NCBI RefSeq assembly: GCF_003172935.1
Contig: NZ_QGKS01000280.1
Span: forward strand, 1-35,635
Direction of reading: 5' to 3'
Origin: Micromonospora sicca
GTDB lineage: Bacteria; Actinomycetota; Actinomycetes; Mycobacteriales; Micromonosporaceae
Length of the DNA stretch: 35,635 nucleotides
A program made the translations under genes and the position numbers. Below the pieces are notes generated by a model. It worked only from the letters and a program-made list of their open reading frames with translations, was not told where the DNA came from and did no database searches. Shown piece by piece: positions 7,695 through 15,970 of the stretch (positions are counted from its first letter, which is position 1; the number at the start of each line of letters is the position of its first letter).

Positions 7695-9386
7695 TTACTC
7701 CCCTTCTGCTGCTGTGCTGCCGCGCACCTTATCGCGCCGGGGCGAGGAGCCAAGTACCACCGCCACGGTCGTGCCGCTGGGTTGCCGCGGCCTGATCTCC
7801 AACCGGCCCCGGATACGTTCCGCCCTCTCGGCCATGATCGCAAGACCATAGTGCCCGTCAGGGCGCTGGTCACCGATGCCGTGACCGTCATCCGACACTT
7901 CGATCTGAGCGTACGGGGGGTCCACCTCACAGGTGACCCACAAGTTGGCGGCCCCGGCGTGCTTGCGCGCGTTGGTGACCGCCTCCTGCGCGATCCGCAG
8001 CAGCTCGGCCTCCGTGGCGGCGGGCAACCGGGCGGTCGACTCGTCCAGCGACAGGTGCACCCGCAGGCCGCCGGACGCGCCCACGGTGCGGGCGTACTCG
8101 GCGATCGCGGCGGCCAGGCCGCCGTGCCGGTCCACCTCGCTGCGCAGCTCGAACAGGCTCAGCCGCAGCTCGGTGATCACCCGGGTCACCTCCTGACGGA
8201 GCGTCCGCAGCGACTCGGCGGTCTCCTCCGCGTCATCGTGCACCGTGGCGAGCGCGTTGTCGATGCCGTAGCCGACCATCACCAGCTCCTGGGCGACCCC
8301 GTCGTGGATTTCCCGGGCCAGCCGCTGCCGCTCCTCGTTGGTGGCCAGCGACCGCACCTCGTCGAAGAGCAGGGCGGCCTCCAGCCGCAGCGCCGCCGGC
8401 CCGGTCAGCGCGGTCACCCGGGCCACCACCGGCGGCGGGTAGGCGTGCCCGGCGTCCGCCTCCAGCACCACCAGGCCGACCGTCCGGACCCCGGCGACCA
8501 GCGGCACGATCAGCGCGGAGACCTCCCCGCCGCGGTGCGAGCGGGACTGGGAGCGGGCCGAGGTCTGCGCCTGCTGGCTGGCCCAGGCGTCCGCGATCGC
8601 CGAGTCCGCGTCGAGCGTGGTCTCCCAGTCGACCCGGTCCACACCGACCTGGGCGAGCACCACCAGCCGACCGCCGCCGCTGGCGGAGAGCACGGCGCCG
8701 CGGTCGGTCTTCGCCACCACCCGCAGCTCCTCCAGCAGGTGCTCGGAGATGCCACCCGGGTCGAGGGTGGCCCCGGGCAGCTGGCGGGCGACCGTACGGA
8801 GCTGGGTCAGTAGCCGGGTGGCCTCGGCGTACGGCTGCGGTTTGCCCTCGCCGCGGACCCGCATCACCCGCTGCAGGGTGCGGGCGGTGTAGAGGCCGAG
8901 CCCGGCGAGGATCAGCCACTGCGCGCAGACCGCGAGGTAGCCGGGCTGGGTGAGCTGGCGGCCGCCGTCGACCTCGGTGAGCGCGCCGGCGACCAGCAGG
9001 GTGGCTGCGGCGACCGCGAGCAGCGCGGCGCCCTCGGCGAACCGGCGGCGCAGCGCCGTCACGGTCACCGGCACGGCGAGGTACGGCAGCACGGCCGAGG
9101 CGCCCAGCCCGCCGGTCACGCCGGTGAAGTGGGTGTCGGCGGCGACCTGGCTGGCGGCCAGCCCGAGGACGACCACCTCGGCGAACCGGCTGAGCGGGCC
9201 GAGCAGCCGATGCTGGGGGGCGAGGACGGCCGGCAGCCCGGCGACGCCCAGCAGGGCTATCCACCAGAGCTGGGCGACGTCACGGGTGGCGAACAGGGTG
9301 AGGACGGCGACCAGCGCGAGCAGGACCCCGCGCGCGGCGACGGCGAGGGGTTGCGTCTGGGGCTGGCTGGGTGTGGAGGCGGGCAC
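7695..9386 (-). CDS. Membrane-associated sensor histidine kinase (HisKA_3 type, GAF-like module)
   Basis: 563 residues from GTG 9386. The first ~170 residues hold about five hydrophobic helices (near 15-33, 38-56, 68-82, 95-112, 118-136, 150-168). A GAF-like segment of about 150 residues follows (roughly 190-340). The dimerisation/phospho-acceptor helix reads LAREIHDGVAQEL with H361. The HATPase_c domain has the N box around N472 (QEAVTNARKHA), the G1 box DDGHGIG at 499-505 and a second glycine segment near GHYGL. This is the NarX/DesK-type architecture that pairs with NarL-type regulators, and such a regulator follows 7 bp downstream. The gene starts 14 bp after the acyl-CoA ligase stop. TACGAT lies 7 nt before the GTG, so it may also be made from a leaderless transcript. 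The ligand cannot be read from sequence. Confidence 0.92.
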   Translation of the reverse strand: MPASTPSQPQTQPLAVAARGVLLALVAVLTLFATRDVAQLWWIALLGVAGLPAVLAPQHRLLGPLSRFAEVVVLGLAASQVAADTHFTGVTGGLGASAVLPYLAVPVTVTALRRRFAEGAALLAVAAATLLVAGALTEVDGGRQLTQPGYLAVCAQWLILAGLGLYTARTLQRVMRVRGEGKPQPYAEATRLLTQLRTVARQLPGATLDPGGISEHLLEELRVVAKTDRGAVLSASGGGRLVVLAQVGVDRVDWETTLDADSAIADAWASQQAQTSARSQSRSHRGGEVSALIVPLVAGVRTVGLVVLEADAGHAYPPPVVARVTALTGPAALRLEAALLFDEVRSLATNEERQRLAREIHDGVAQELVMVGYGIDNALATVHDDAEETAESLRTLRQEVTRVITELRLSLFELRSEVDRHGGLAAAIAEYARTVGASGGLRVHLSLDESTARLPAATEAELLRIAQEAVTNARKHAGAANLWVTCEVDPPYAQIEVSDDGHGIGDQRPDGHYGLAIMAERAERIRGRLEIRPRQPSGTTVAVVLGSSPRRDKVRGSTAAEGE

Positions 9387-9393
9387 GTGACGG

Positions 9394-9399
9394 ATCGTA
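9394..9399 (-). promoter_or_regulatory. Candidate leaderless -10 (TACGAT) for the kinase/regulator operon
   Basis: TACGAT ends 7 nt before the kinase GTG, placing the expected transcript start at or one base from the initiation codon. It occupies the 14-bp gap after the ligase stop. No convincing -35. Confidence 0.35.
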
Positions 9400-9400
9400 G

Positions 9401-11206
9401 TCAGCCTTGGTAGATATCGGCGATCTCCGCCGCGTACGTCTTGTGCACGACCTGCCGCTTGACCTTCAGCGACGGGGTCAGCTCGCCCGTGGCCTCGGTG
9501 AAGTCCTGCGGCAGGATCCGGAAGACCTTGATCGCCTCGGCCTTGGAGACCGCCTGGTTGGCCTGGTCGACCGCGCTCTGCACCTCGGCTCGCAGCGCCT
9601 CGTCGTCCCGCAGCTCGGCGGCGCTGGCCGTCTCCGGCCGGTCGTGCGCGGCGAGCCACTTCGGCAGCGCCTCCTCGTCGATGGTGACCAGCGCCGCGAT
9701 GAACGGCTGCCGGTCGCCGACCACCACGCACTGGCTGATCAGCGGGTGCGCGCGGACCTGGTCCTCCAGGACGGCCGGGGCGACGTTCTTGCCCCCGGCG
9801 GTCACGATGATCTCCTTCTTGCGGCCGGTGATGCTGAGGTAGCCGTCCTCGTCGAGCTGGCCCAGGTCGCCGGTGCGGAACCAGCCGTCGCTGGTCAGCG
9901 CCTCGGCGGTGGCCGTCTCGTTGTGCCAGTACCCCTGGAAGATCAGGTCGCCGGAGATCAGGATCTCGCCGTCGTCGTCGACCCGGACCGCGACGCCGGG
10001 CAGCGGACGGCCCACCGTGCCGATCTTCGTGCCGGTGGGCAGGTTCGCGGCGGCGGCGGGGGAGGTCTCGGTGAGGCCGTAGCCCTCGCAGACGGTCACG
10101 CCGATGCCGCGGAAGAAGTGCCCGAGCCGGGCGCCGAGCGGGGCGCCGCCGGAGATCGCGTCGCGACAGCGGCCGCCGAGGGCGGCCCGCAGCTTGCGGT
10201 AGACCAGCTTGTCGAAGAGCGCGTGCTGGGCGCGCAGGCCGAAGCTCGGCCCGTCGGCGGTCTCCAGCGCCTCGCTGTACGCGATGGCGACCTTCTCGGC
10301 CCGGTCGAAGATCTTGCCCTTGCCCTCCGCCTCGGCCTTCTGCCGGGCGCCGTTGTAGACCTTCTCGAAGACCCGGGGCACGGAGAGCACGAAGGTCGGC
10401 TTGAAGTCCTGCAGCTCGCCGACCAGGTTCTTGGTGTCGGCGCAGTGCGCCATGGTGGCCCGGGCCTGCACCACGCCGATCTGGATGAGCCGGGCGAAGG
10501 CGTGCGCGAGCGGCAGGAAGAGCAGGGTGGAGGCGCCCGGGCGGAACAGGTTCGGCAGCACCGGCACCGCGTTGGCGATGTCGGCGTACATGTTGCGGTG
10601 GGTGAGCACGCAGCCCTTGGGCCGGCCGGTGGTGCCGCTGGTGTAGATGATCGTCGCGATGTCGCCGGCCTTCACCGTCTTGCGGCGTACCTCGATCTCG
10701 GCCGCGTCGACCGACTCGCCGGCGGCGACCAGTTCGTCCACCCCGCCCAGCTCGATCTGCCAGACCTGGCGCAGCTCGGGCAGGCGGTCCCGGACGCCGG
10801 CGACCAGGGTGGCGTGGCCGGTGGACTCCACCACCGCGGCGACCGCGCCGGAGTCGGCGAGGATCCAGGCGGCCTGCTCGGCGCTGGAGGTCTCGTAGAT
10901 CGGCACGGTGACCGCGCCGGCCGCCCAGATGGCGTAGTCGAGCAGGGTCCACTCGTAGCGGGTGCGGCTCATCAGGGCGACCCGGTCACCGGGGGAGATG
11001 CCGACGGCCACCAGTCCCCGGGCCACCGCGACCACCTCGTCGCGGAACTCCCGGCAGGTCACGTCCACCTGGCCCGCCGCTCCGGCCGGCGCCGGCCGGA
11101 CGAACTGCACGGTGTCCGGGGCGACCTCGGCGTTGTCCCAGACCGGGTCGGTCAGGTTTGCCGCGTCGCCGACGGTGACGATAGGCGGAACGGAGAACTC
11201 GCGCAC
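9401..11206 (-). CDS. Long-chain fatty acid-CoA ligase (AMP-binding, FadD15-like)
   Basis: 601 residues. GTG 11206 gives the N-terminus VREFSVPP, matching the MREFS start of actinobacterial FadD15-type enzymes, and has GAGGGA about 7 nt upstream; the longer frame to 11458 is non-genic. The P-loop motif YTSGTTGRPKG is at 188-198, with EGYGLTETSP and GWFRTGDLGQLDEDGYL further on and the C-terminal hinge GRKKEIIVTAGGKNVAP carrying the catalytic lysine region. The enzyme activates long-chain fatty acids to acyl-CoA via acyl-adenylate in the cytoplasm. It is transcribed toward the kinase/regulator pair and divergent from the SRPBCC gene, a neighbourhood recalled from Streptomyces around the glucokinase locus. 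Confidence 0.92.
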   Translation of the reverse strand: MREFSVPPIVTVGDAANLTDPVWDNAEVAPDTVQFVRPAPAGAAGQVDVTCREFRDEVVAVARGLVAVGISPGDRVALMSRTRYEWTLLDYAIWAAGAVTVPIYETSSAEQAAWILADSGAVAAVVESTGHATLVAGVRDRLPELRQVWQIELGGVDELVAAGESVDAAEIEVRRKTVKAGDIATIIYTSGTTGRPKGCVLTHRNMYADIANAVPVLPNLFRPGASTLLFLPLAHAFARLIQIGVVQARATMAHCADTKNLVGELQDFKPTFVLSVPRVFEKVYNGARQKAEAEGKGKIFDRAEKVAIAYSEALETADGPSFGLRAQHALFDKLVYRKLRAALGGRCRDAISGGAPLGARLGHFFRGIGVTVCEGYGLTETSPAAAANLPTGTKIGTVGRPLPGVAVRVDDDGEILISGDLIFQGYWHNETATAEALTSDGWFRTGDLGQLDEDGYLSITGRKKEIIVTAGGKNVAPAVLEDQVRAHPLISQCVVVGDRQPFIAALVTIDEEALPKWLAAHDRPETASAAELRDDEALRAEVQSAVDQANQAVSKAEAIKVFRILPQDFTEATGELTPSLKVKRQVVHKTYAAEIADIYQG

Positions 11207-11381
11207 CTGCACTCCCTCGTGCTCGCACTGGCGGGCCGCCGTGGGTCGGCTCTGTCGAAACCTACCCGTCCACCTCGGGGGGTGAGGTAGGGAGGTTGCC
11301 CGCCCGGCTGGTGGGACGCCGGGCCCGCGCCGCCGTGGTGCGGCGTGGGGGTGGAGCGACGCGCGCGGGACCGCCGCCGGG

Positions 11382-11387
11382 TAGCCT
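11382..11387 (+). promoter_or_regulatory. Candidate leaderless -10 (TAGCCT) of the SRPBCC gene
   Basis: TAGCCT, then six C residues, then the ATG. No SD is present, so the transcript probably starts at the A of ATG. No clear -35. Confidence 0.5.
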
Positions 11388-11393
11388 CCCCCC

Positions 11394-11849
11394 ATGGCGG
11401 ACTCCTCCACCCAGTCGATCATCATCGACGCGCCACCGGACCAGGTGGCAACGGTCATCTGCGACTTCCCCAGCTACCCGGAGTGGACCGAAGCGGTGCG
11501 GCGGGCGGAGGTGGTCGAGGAGTACGAGGACGGGTACGCCAGCCAGGTCCGGTTCACCATCGACGCCGGCGTGCTGGCCGACGAGTACGTGCTGGCCTAC
11601 GAGTACGCCGAGGACCTCTCCCGGATCGAGTGGCACCTGGTCGAGCCCTCGAAGATGCAGAAGGCCCAGCGCGGCTCGTACGACCTGGTCGGCAACCCGG
11701 ACGGCACCACGACCGTGACGTACACGCTCGAGGTGGAGCTCTCCGTGGGCATGCTCGGCATGTTTCGGCGCAAGGCCGAGAAAATGATCATGGATACCGC
11801 GTTGAAGCAGCTCAAGCGCCGGGTAGAAGCACCCGGTGCGGCCCACTGA
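11394..11849 (+). CDS. SRPBCC-fold protein (polyketide cyclase/START-like)
   Basis: 151 residues from ATG 11394. The fold is recognisable from the opening SIIIDAPPDQVATVICDFPSY, the central strands with EWTEAVRRAEVVEEY and DGYASQVRF, and the C-terminal helix ending MFRRKAEKMIMDTALKQLKRRVE. Such proteins bind a hydrophobic ligand in a helix-grip cavity; the ligand is unknown. No SD precedes the ATG; instead TAGCCT is followed by six bases and the ATG, suggesting a leaderless transcript. It is divergent from the fatty acyl-CoA ligase and followed by the DUF5304 gene 40 bp downstream, the same order recalled from Streptomyces upstream of glucokinase. A lipid-related role is inferred only from the ligase. 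Confidence 0.85.
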   Translation: MADSSTQSIIIDAPPDQVATVICDFPSYPEWTEAVRRAEVVEEYEDGYASQVRFTIDAGVLADEYVLAYEYAEDLSRIEWHLVEPSKMQKAQRGSYDLVGNPDGTTTVTYTLEVELSVGMLGMFRRKAEKMIMDTALKQLKRRVEAPGAAH

Positions 11850-11889
11850 CCCGACCGGCGACCCGGTCTGCACGGTAGAGGAGCCGACC

Positions 11890-12564
11890 ATGGGGAGTAC
11901 GGATCCGGGTTCGGCCCGGGAAGAGGCGGAACGGCTGGTCGCCATGCTGCTGGCGACCGCCCGGCTGGCCGGTTCGGCTCCGGGAGCCGGACCCTGGGGT
12001 CCGCTCGGTGGGATCCTTTCGGGTGTCCTCGGTCACAGTGCCGGTTTCGGCCGGACCGGCGGCGGGGACGGCGCGGCGTCCGGCGCCGGCTCCGGGCCCG
12101 CCGGTTTCGCCACCGGCTCGGCGGAATGCTGCATCTGCCCCGTCTGTCGAGGTATCGCCGCGTTGCGTGATCCGAGTCCCGAATTCGCCGAGCGGCTGGC
12201 AACCGGAGCGGGGGACCTGGCCGCGGGGGTGGCCAGCCTGCTGCGCGCCTTCGCCCCGGCCGAGCCCAGCCGCCCGGCCCCGGAGGGTGGCTCGACGGAG
12301 CCGGCCGCGGGAGCCGAGGCGAGAGACCACGTGTGGCGCGAGGCCACCCGTTCCGGGCATGATTCTCAGCCGGCACCCGAGCAGGACGTGTGGTCCGCCG
12401 CCACCCGGGGGGAGGGCGCGGCCGATCCGGGTCCCGTCGTGCCGCCCGCCGATGGTGCCGGGCCGGACGCGCCGGTGAAGACCCGGCGGCCGGCCGGCCG
12501 TCCCGTGGTGCCCGCCTCGCGGGCGTCCGGCGAGGTGGGCGACGCACCAGGCGACGGGGCCTGA
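11890..12564 (+). CDS. DUF5304-like protein with CxCPxC motif
   Basis: 224 residues from ATG 11890, with GAGGAG about 7 nt upstream; a GTG at 11836 inside the previous gene is less likely. The N-terminal helix EEAERLVAMLLATARL is followed by a Gly/Ala-rich low-complexity linker. The conserved core is ECCICPVCRGIAALRD (Cys80, 81, 83, 86), then a helix running to LLRAF near 121. The remaining ~100 residues are Pro/Ala-rich, acidic and probably disordered. The Cys cluster suggests metal binding, unproven. This family is typically found immediately before the ROK glucokinase in actinomycetes, as here (61 bp gap), but no function is established that I know of. Confidence 0.8.
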   Translation: MGSTDPGSAREEAERLVAMLLATARLAGSAPGAGPWGPLGGILSGVLGHSAGFGRTGGGDGAASGAGSGPAGFATGSAECCICPVCRGIAALRDPSPEFAERLATGAGDLAAGVASLLRAFAPAEPSRPAPEGGSTEPAAGAEARDHVWREATRSGHDSQPAPEQDVWSAATRGEGAADPGPVVPPADGAGPDAPVKTRRPAGRPVVPASRASGEVGDAPGDGA

Positions 12565-12625
12565 CCACCGGACATCCGGACCTTGTACGGCGGTTCGGGC
12601 AGCACAGCAGAGGGGAGTGGCAGCG

Positions 12626-13573
12626 GTGACGCTGACCATCGGAGTCGACGTCGGTGGCACGAAGGTGGCCGGCGGTGTCGTTGACGACACCGGCAAGGTT
12701 CTCGTGCAGGCCCGACGGGACACCCCCGCCGACGACGTGGCCAAGACCCGGGACGTCATCATCGAGGTGGTCACCGAGCTAGCCGTGGGCCGCAGCATCG
12801 CGGCGGTCGGCATCGGTGCGGCCGGCTGGATCGACGTCACCCGCTCCACCGTGCTCTTCGCCCCCAACCTGGCCTGGCGGGACGAGCCGCTGCGCGACTA
12901 CGTCAGCAACGCCACCGGCCTGCCGGTGATCGTGGAGAACGACGGCAACGTGGCGGCCTGGGCGGAGTTCCGCTACGGCGCCGCCCGGCACGCCGACGAC
13001 TCGATGGTCATGTTCACCATCGGCACCGGCGTGGGCGGCGGCATCGTGCTCGGCGGGGAGTTGCTGCGCGGCGCCAACGGCATCGCCGCCGAGCTGGGGC
13101 ACATGCTCACCGTCCCGGACGGCCACCAGTGCGGCTGCGGCCGGCTGGGCTGCATCGAGCAGTACGCCAGCGGCAGCGCCCTGGTCCGCTTCGCCCGCGC
13201 CGCCGCCCGGCAGGAGCCGCACCGGGCCACCGCCCTGCTCGAGCTGGCCGGCGGGGAGGCCGAGGCGGTCACCGGCCCGATGGTGACCGCCGCCGCGCAG
13301 GGCGGCGACCCGGTCTCCGCCGAGGCGTTCGCCCAGGTCGGGCGCTGGCTCGGCACCAGCCTCGCGGACATGGCGCAGATCCTCGACCCGCAGGTGCTGG
13401 TCGTCGGCGGCGGCGTGGTGGAGGCCGGCGACCTGCTGCTCGGCCCGACCCGCCGATCGTTCACCGACGCCCTCGCCCAGCGCAGCCGGCTCCCGGTGGC
13501 CGAGGTCCGCCCGGCCGAGCTGGGCAACACCGCCGGGGTCATCGGCGCCGCCGACCTCGCCCGCCGGCTGTGA
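12626..13573 (+). CDS. glkA: ROK-family glucokinase
   Basis: 315 residues. GTG 12626 was preferred over GTG 12617 because GAGGGGAG lies 8 nt upstream of it and VTLTIGVDVGGTK is the expected ROK N-terminus. Motifs: phosphate-binding DVGGTK (8-13), catalytic D106 in ENDGN, glycine loop GTGVGGG, ELGHM (E156, H159) and the zinc motif CGCGRLGCIE (C169, C171, C176). The enzyme phosphorylates glucose with ATP; in Streptomyces the homologue at this gene neighbourhood also mediates glucose repression. Substrate specificity is inferred from family and synteny. The stop TGA overlaps the first GTG of a 59-bp coupled repeat leading into the EEP gene. Confidence 0.9.
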   Translation: MTLTIGVDVGGTKVAGGVVDDTGKVLVQARRDTPADDVAKTRDVIIEVVTELAVGRSIAAVGIGAAGWIDVTRSTVLFAPNLAWRDEPLRDYVSNATGLPVIVENDGNVAAWAEFRYGAARHADDSMVMFTIGTGVGGGIVLGGELLRGANGIAAELGHMLTVPDGHQCGCGRLGCIEQYASGSALVRFARAAARQEPHRATALLELAGGEAEAVTGPMVTAAAQGGDPVSAEAFAQVGRWLGTSLADMAQILDPQVLVVGGGVVEAGDLLLGPTRRSFTDALAQRSRLPVAEVRPAELGNTAGVIGAADLARRL

Positions 13574-13632
13574 GCGCGAGGAACGCAGCGGAGCGGAGTC
13601 CCGCAGTCGCGAGCGGAAGGTCGGCCCGGTGA
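13570..13632 (+). CDS. Mini-cistron A1 (20 codons) in the 59-bp repeat
   Basis: GTG at 13570 overlaps the glucokinase stop as GTGA; TGA at 13630-13632 overlaps the next GTG. Predicted peptide VSARNAAERSPAVASGRSAR. SD-like GGAAGG near its 3' end would serve the next start. Whether the peptide matters is doubtful; the reading frame and overlaps look like the conserved property. Confidence 0.4.
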   Translation: MSARNAAERSPAVASGRSAR

Positions 13633-13691
13633 GCGCGAGGAACGCAGCGGAGCGGAGTCCCGCAGTCGCGAGCGGAAGGTCGGCCCGGTGA
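13629..13691 (+). CDS. Mini-cistron A2 (20 codons) in the 59-bp repeat
   Basis: Exact copy of A1. GTG 13629 overlaps the A1 stop and TGA 13689-13691 overlaps the EEP gene start at 13688, so ribosomes could pass from glucokinase to the EEP gene by three successive termination-reinitiation steps. Inference from sequence geometry. Confidence 0.4.
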   Translation: MSARNAAERSPAVASGRSAR

Positions 13692-14395
13692 GCGGAGCGG
13701 GCGGCGGGGTGCCGCTGCGGGTGGTGTCGTACAACATCCACAGCCAGCGCGACGACCCGGCCGCGCTGGCCGCGGTGGTGCGGGCGGCCGCGCCGGACGT
13801 GGTGATCGTGCAGGAGGCGCCGCGGCGGTTCCGGTGGCGGCAGAAGTGCGCCACGCTGGCCGATTCGTTCGGGCTGGTGGTCGCCGCCGGCGGCCTGCCG
13901 TCGCTGGGCAACCTGCTGCTGACCAGCCTCCGGGTCCGGGTGTACGGCACCCGCTGCCAGCGCTACCCGCTGACCCCGGGCCGGCATTTGCGCGGCGCCG
14001 CGTACGCCGAGTGCCGGGTCGGCGGAGCGCGGTTCCTGCTGGCCGGCTCGCACCTGTCCACCGACCCGGCGGAGCGGCCGGCCCAGGCCGCGGCGTTCAA
14101 GCGCGAGCTGGCCGCCGCCACGCTGCCGGTGATCGCCGGCGCCGACCTCAACGAGGGGCCGGACGGGCCGGCCTGGCGGACCGTCGCGGCGGGACTGACC
14201 GACGCCGCGGTCGCCGCCGACCGGGCCGACCGGCACACCTACCCGTGTGCCGACCCGCGCCGCCGCATCGACGCCCTCTTCGTCGACCCGCGGGTCACCG
14301 TGGTCGACTACGACGTGGTGGACACGCCGCTGACCCGCCGGGCCAGCGACCACTTCCCGGTGCTGGTGGACCTGCTGCTGCCCGCGGTCGACTGA
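13688..14395 (+). CDS. Endonuclease/exonuclease/phosphatase (EEP) family protein
   Basis: 235 residues. GTG 13688 is fixed by its GTGA overlap with the last 59-bp repeat unit and by GGAAGG 8 nt upstream. Family landmarks in order: VSYNIHS (N16), VVIVQEAP (metal-binding E43), LAGSHLS, IAGADLNE (Asp/Asn pair), RRRIDALFVD and the C-terminal SDHFPVLVDL catalytic Asp-His pair. EEP enzymes are Mg-dependent phosphodiesterases acting on nucleic acids, phospholipids or phosphoinositides; there is no signal peptide, so it is probably cytoplasmic, and the substrate cannot be read. GCCGCC/GGCGGC with a 3-nt loop follows directly after the stop. Confidence 0.88.
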   Translation: MSGAGGGVPLRVVSYNIHSQRDDPAALAAVVRAAAPDVVIVQEAPRRFRWRQKCATLADSFGLVVAAGGLPSLGNLLLTSLRVRVYGTRCQRYPLTPGRHLRGAAYAECRVGGARFLLAGSHLSTDPAERPAQAAAFKRELAAATLPVIAGADLNEGPDGPAWRTVAAGLTDAAVAADRADRHTYPCADPRRRIDALFVDPRVTVVDYDVVDTPLTRRASDHFPVLVDLLLPAVD

Positions 14396-14410
14396 GCCGC
14401 CACCGGCGGC
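14396..14410 (+). terminator. Short GC hairpin after the EEP gene
   Basis: GCCGCC, loop ACC, GGCGGC directly after the TGA. Short stem, no U-tract; the 106-bp gap before the monooxygenase also holds GGCAC/GTGCC near 14472 and TACATA just before the SD. Confidence 0.3.
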
Positions 14411-14501
14411 GGCCGGCGGGCGGGGCTGGACAACGGCGGGAGTTGTCGGCAGGATTTCGCAGCGACCCGGCACACCGTGCCGTACATAAGGAGATTCCCC
14501 G

Positions 14502-15911
14502 GTGTCCTCCTCCACCGACCTCGGCCGCCCCGACGCTGCGCCGGGGACGCTCGCCCAGACCCCGGACGGCCGCCCGGTCTCGGACCGGGGTGACACGGTC
14601 TGCGTCATCGGGGCCGGGGCCAGCGGCCTCACCGCGGTGAAGAACCTCGCCGAGCACGGCTTCGGCGTGGACTGCTACGAGCGGGAGACCGGCGTCGGCG
14701 GGGCCTGGAACTGGCGGCACGACCGCAGCCCGGTCTACGCCAGCACCCACCTCATCTCGTCCCGGCCGTTCACCCAGTTCCCCGACTTCCCGATGCCGGA
14801 CGACTGGCCGGACTACCCGCACCACAGCCAGCTGCTGTCCTACTTCGAGCGGTACGCCGACCACTTCGACCTGCGCCGGCACATCTGGTTCGGCACTGAG
14901 GTGGTGCGGGTGGAGCCGGTCGAGGGGGACCGCTGGGACGTGACCACCCGCAGCACCGGCGGGTACGGCCCGGAGCGCACCTCGCGGTATGCGGCGGTGG
15001 TCGTCGCCAACGGGCACAACTGGTCGCCGAAGCTGCCCCGCTACGAGGGGCTGGAGGGGTTCCGCGGCGAGGTGATGCACGCCTCGTCCTACAAGGACCC
15101 GGCGCAGTTGCGCGGCAAGCGGGTGCTGGTGGTCGGCGCCGGCAACACCGGCTGCGACATCGCGGTCGAGGCGGCCCAGCAGGCGTCCCGCTGCTGGCAC
15201 TCCACCCGCCGCGGCTACTGGTACGCCCCGAAGTACGTCCTCGGCCGTCCCGCCGACCAGGTCAACGACAGCCTGCTCGCGCTGCGGGTGCCGCTGCGGG
15301 TCCGCCAGTGGCTCTACCACTGGACGCTGCGGCTCACCGTCGGCGACCTCACCCGGTTCGGCCTGCCCAAGCCGGACCACCGGGTCTACGAGACGCACCC
15401 GATCGCGAACAGCCAGCTCGTGTACTACGTCGGTCACGGCGAGATCAGCCCGGTGCCGGAGCTGGCCCGCTTCCACGACCGGTCGGTCGAGCTGACCGAC
15501 GGCCGGGAGATCGACCCCGAGCTGGTCATCTTCGCCACCGGCTACCTGCCGCGCTTCGAGTTCCTGGAGGCGAAGGTGCTTGGCGACGACGAGGGCGTCG
15601 GCCGGCCCCGGCTCTGGCTGAACGAGTTCACCGCCGGGCACCCCACCCTGGCGGTGGTCGGTCTGGTGCAGCCGGATTCCGGCGTCTTCACCATCTCGCA
15701 CTGGCAGAGCGTGCTCTTCGCCCGCCTGCTGCGGCTGCGGGCCACCCGGCCGGACCGGGCCGCGGCGTTCGCCAAGAAGGTCGCCGCCGGCGTCGGCGAG
15801 CGCTACTCCGGCGCGGTCAAGGACAGCACCCGCCACTGGTTCGAGGTGGGCCACGCCGACTACCTGCGCGCCGTCCAGCGCGCCCTGGACGAGCTGGAAG
15901 GCGGCCGGTGA
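14502..15911 (+). CDS. Flavin-containing monooxygenase (FMO/class B)
   Basis: 469 residues from GTG 14502 with AAGGAG about 8 nt upstream. FAD-binding GAGASG at 37-42, the FMO fingerprint FRGEVMHASSY at 187-197, the NADPH-binding GAGNTG at 212-217 and FATGY at 344-348. Class B flavoprotein monooxygenases oxygenate nucleophilic heteroatoms or ketones using NADPH and O2; Tyr at the last fingerprint position fits FMO rather than a classical Baeyer-Villiger enzyme, but substrate is not predictable. The first 30 residues are a polar extension. Its stop overlaps a 59-bp coupled repeat leading into an alpha/beta-hydrolase-fold gene, implying a two-gene unit. Confidence 0.93.
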   Translation: MSSSTDLGRPDAAPGTLAQTPDGRPVSDRGDTVCVIGAGASGLTAVKNLAEHGFGVDCYERETGVGGAWNWRHDRSPVYASTHLISSRPFTQFPDFPMPDDWPDYPHHSQLLSYFERYADHFDLRRHIWFGTEVVRVEPVEGDRWDVTTRSTGGYGPERTSRYAAVVVANGHNWSPKLPRYEGLEGFRGEVMHASSYKDPAQLRGKRVLVVGAGNTGCDIAVEAAQQASRCWHSTRRGYWYAPKYVLGRPADQVNDSLLALRVPLRVRQWLYHWTLRLTVGDLTRFGLPKPDHRVYETHPIANSQLVYYVGHGEISPVPELARFHDRSVELTDGREIDPELVIFATGYLPRFEFLEAKVLGDDEGVGRPRLWLNEFTAGHPTLAVVGLVQPDSGVFTISHWQSVLFARLLRLRATRPDRAAAFAKKVAAGVGERYSGAVKDSTRHWFEVGHADYLRAVQRALDELEGGR

Positions 15912-15970
15912 GCGCGAGGAGTGCAGCGAAGCGGAGCCCCGCAGTCGCGAACGAAGGGCTGGCCCGGTGA
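15908..15970 (+). CDS. Mini-cistron B1 (20 codons) in the 59-bp repeat
   Basis: GTG 15908 overlaps the monooxygenase stop; TGA 15968-15970. Predicted peptide VSARSAAKRSPAVANEGLAR. It differs from A1 at six residues, so peptide sequence is not conserved although length and overlaps are. Confidence 0.4.
   Translation: MSARSAAKRSPAVANEGLAR

Larger units (their letters stand above)
13570..13691 (+). repeat. 59-bp tandem repeat, locus A: two identical copies between glucokinase and EEP genes
   Basis: Units 13571-13629 and 13630-13688 are identical and begin TGAGCGCGAG. The first TGA is the glucokinase stop; the last GTG (13688) is the EEP start. Each unit is a 20-codon ORF joined to its neighbours by GTGA overlaps, with GGAAGG 8 nt before the next GTG. 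Related to locus B at 15908-16029 (about 50 of 59 positions equal). Confidence 0.95.

Noticed and set aside
9407..11290. 627-codon + strand frame opposite the acyl-CoA ligase
   Set aside because: Low-complexity antisense reading; the ligase frame carries all motifs and codon bias.
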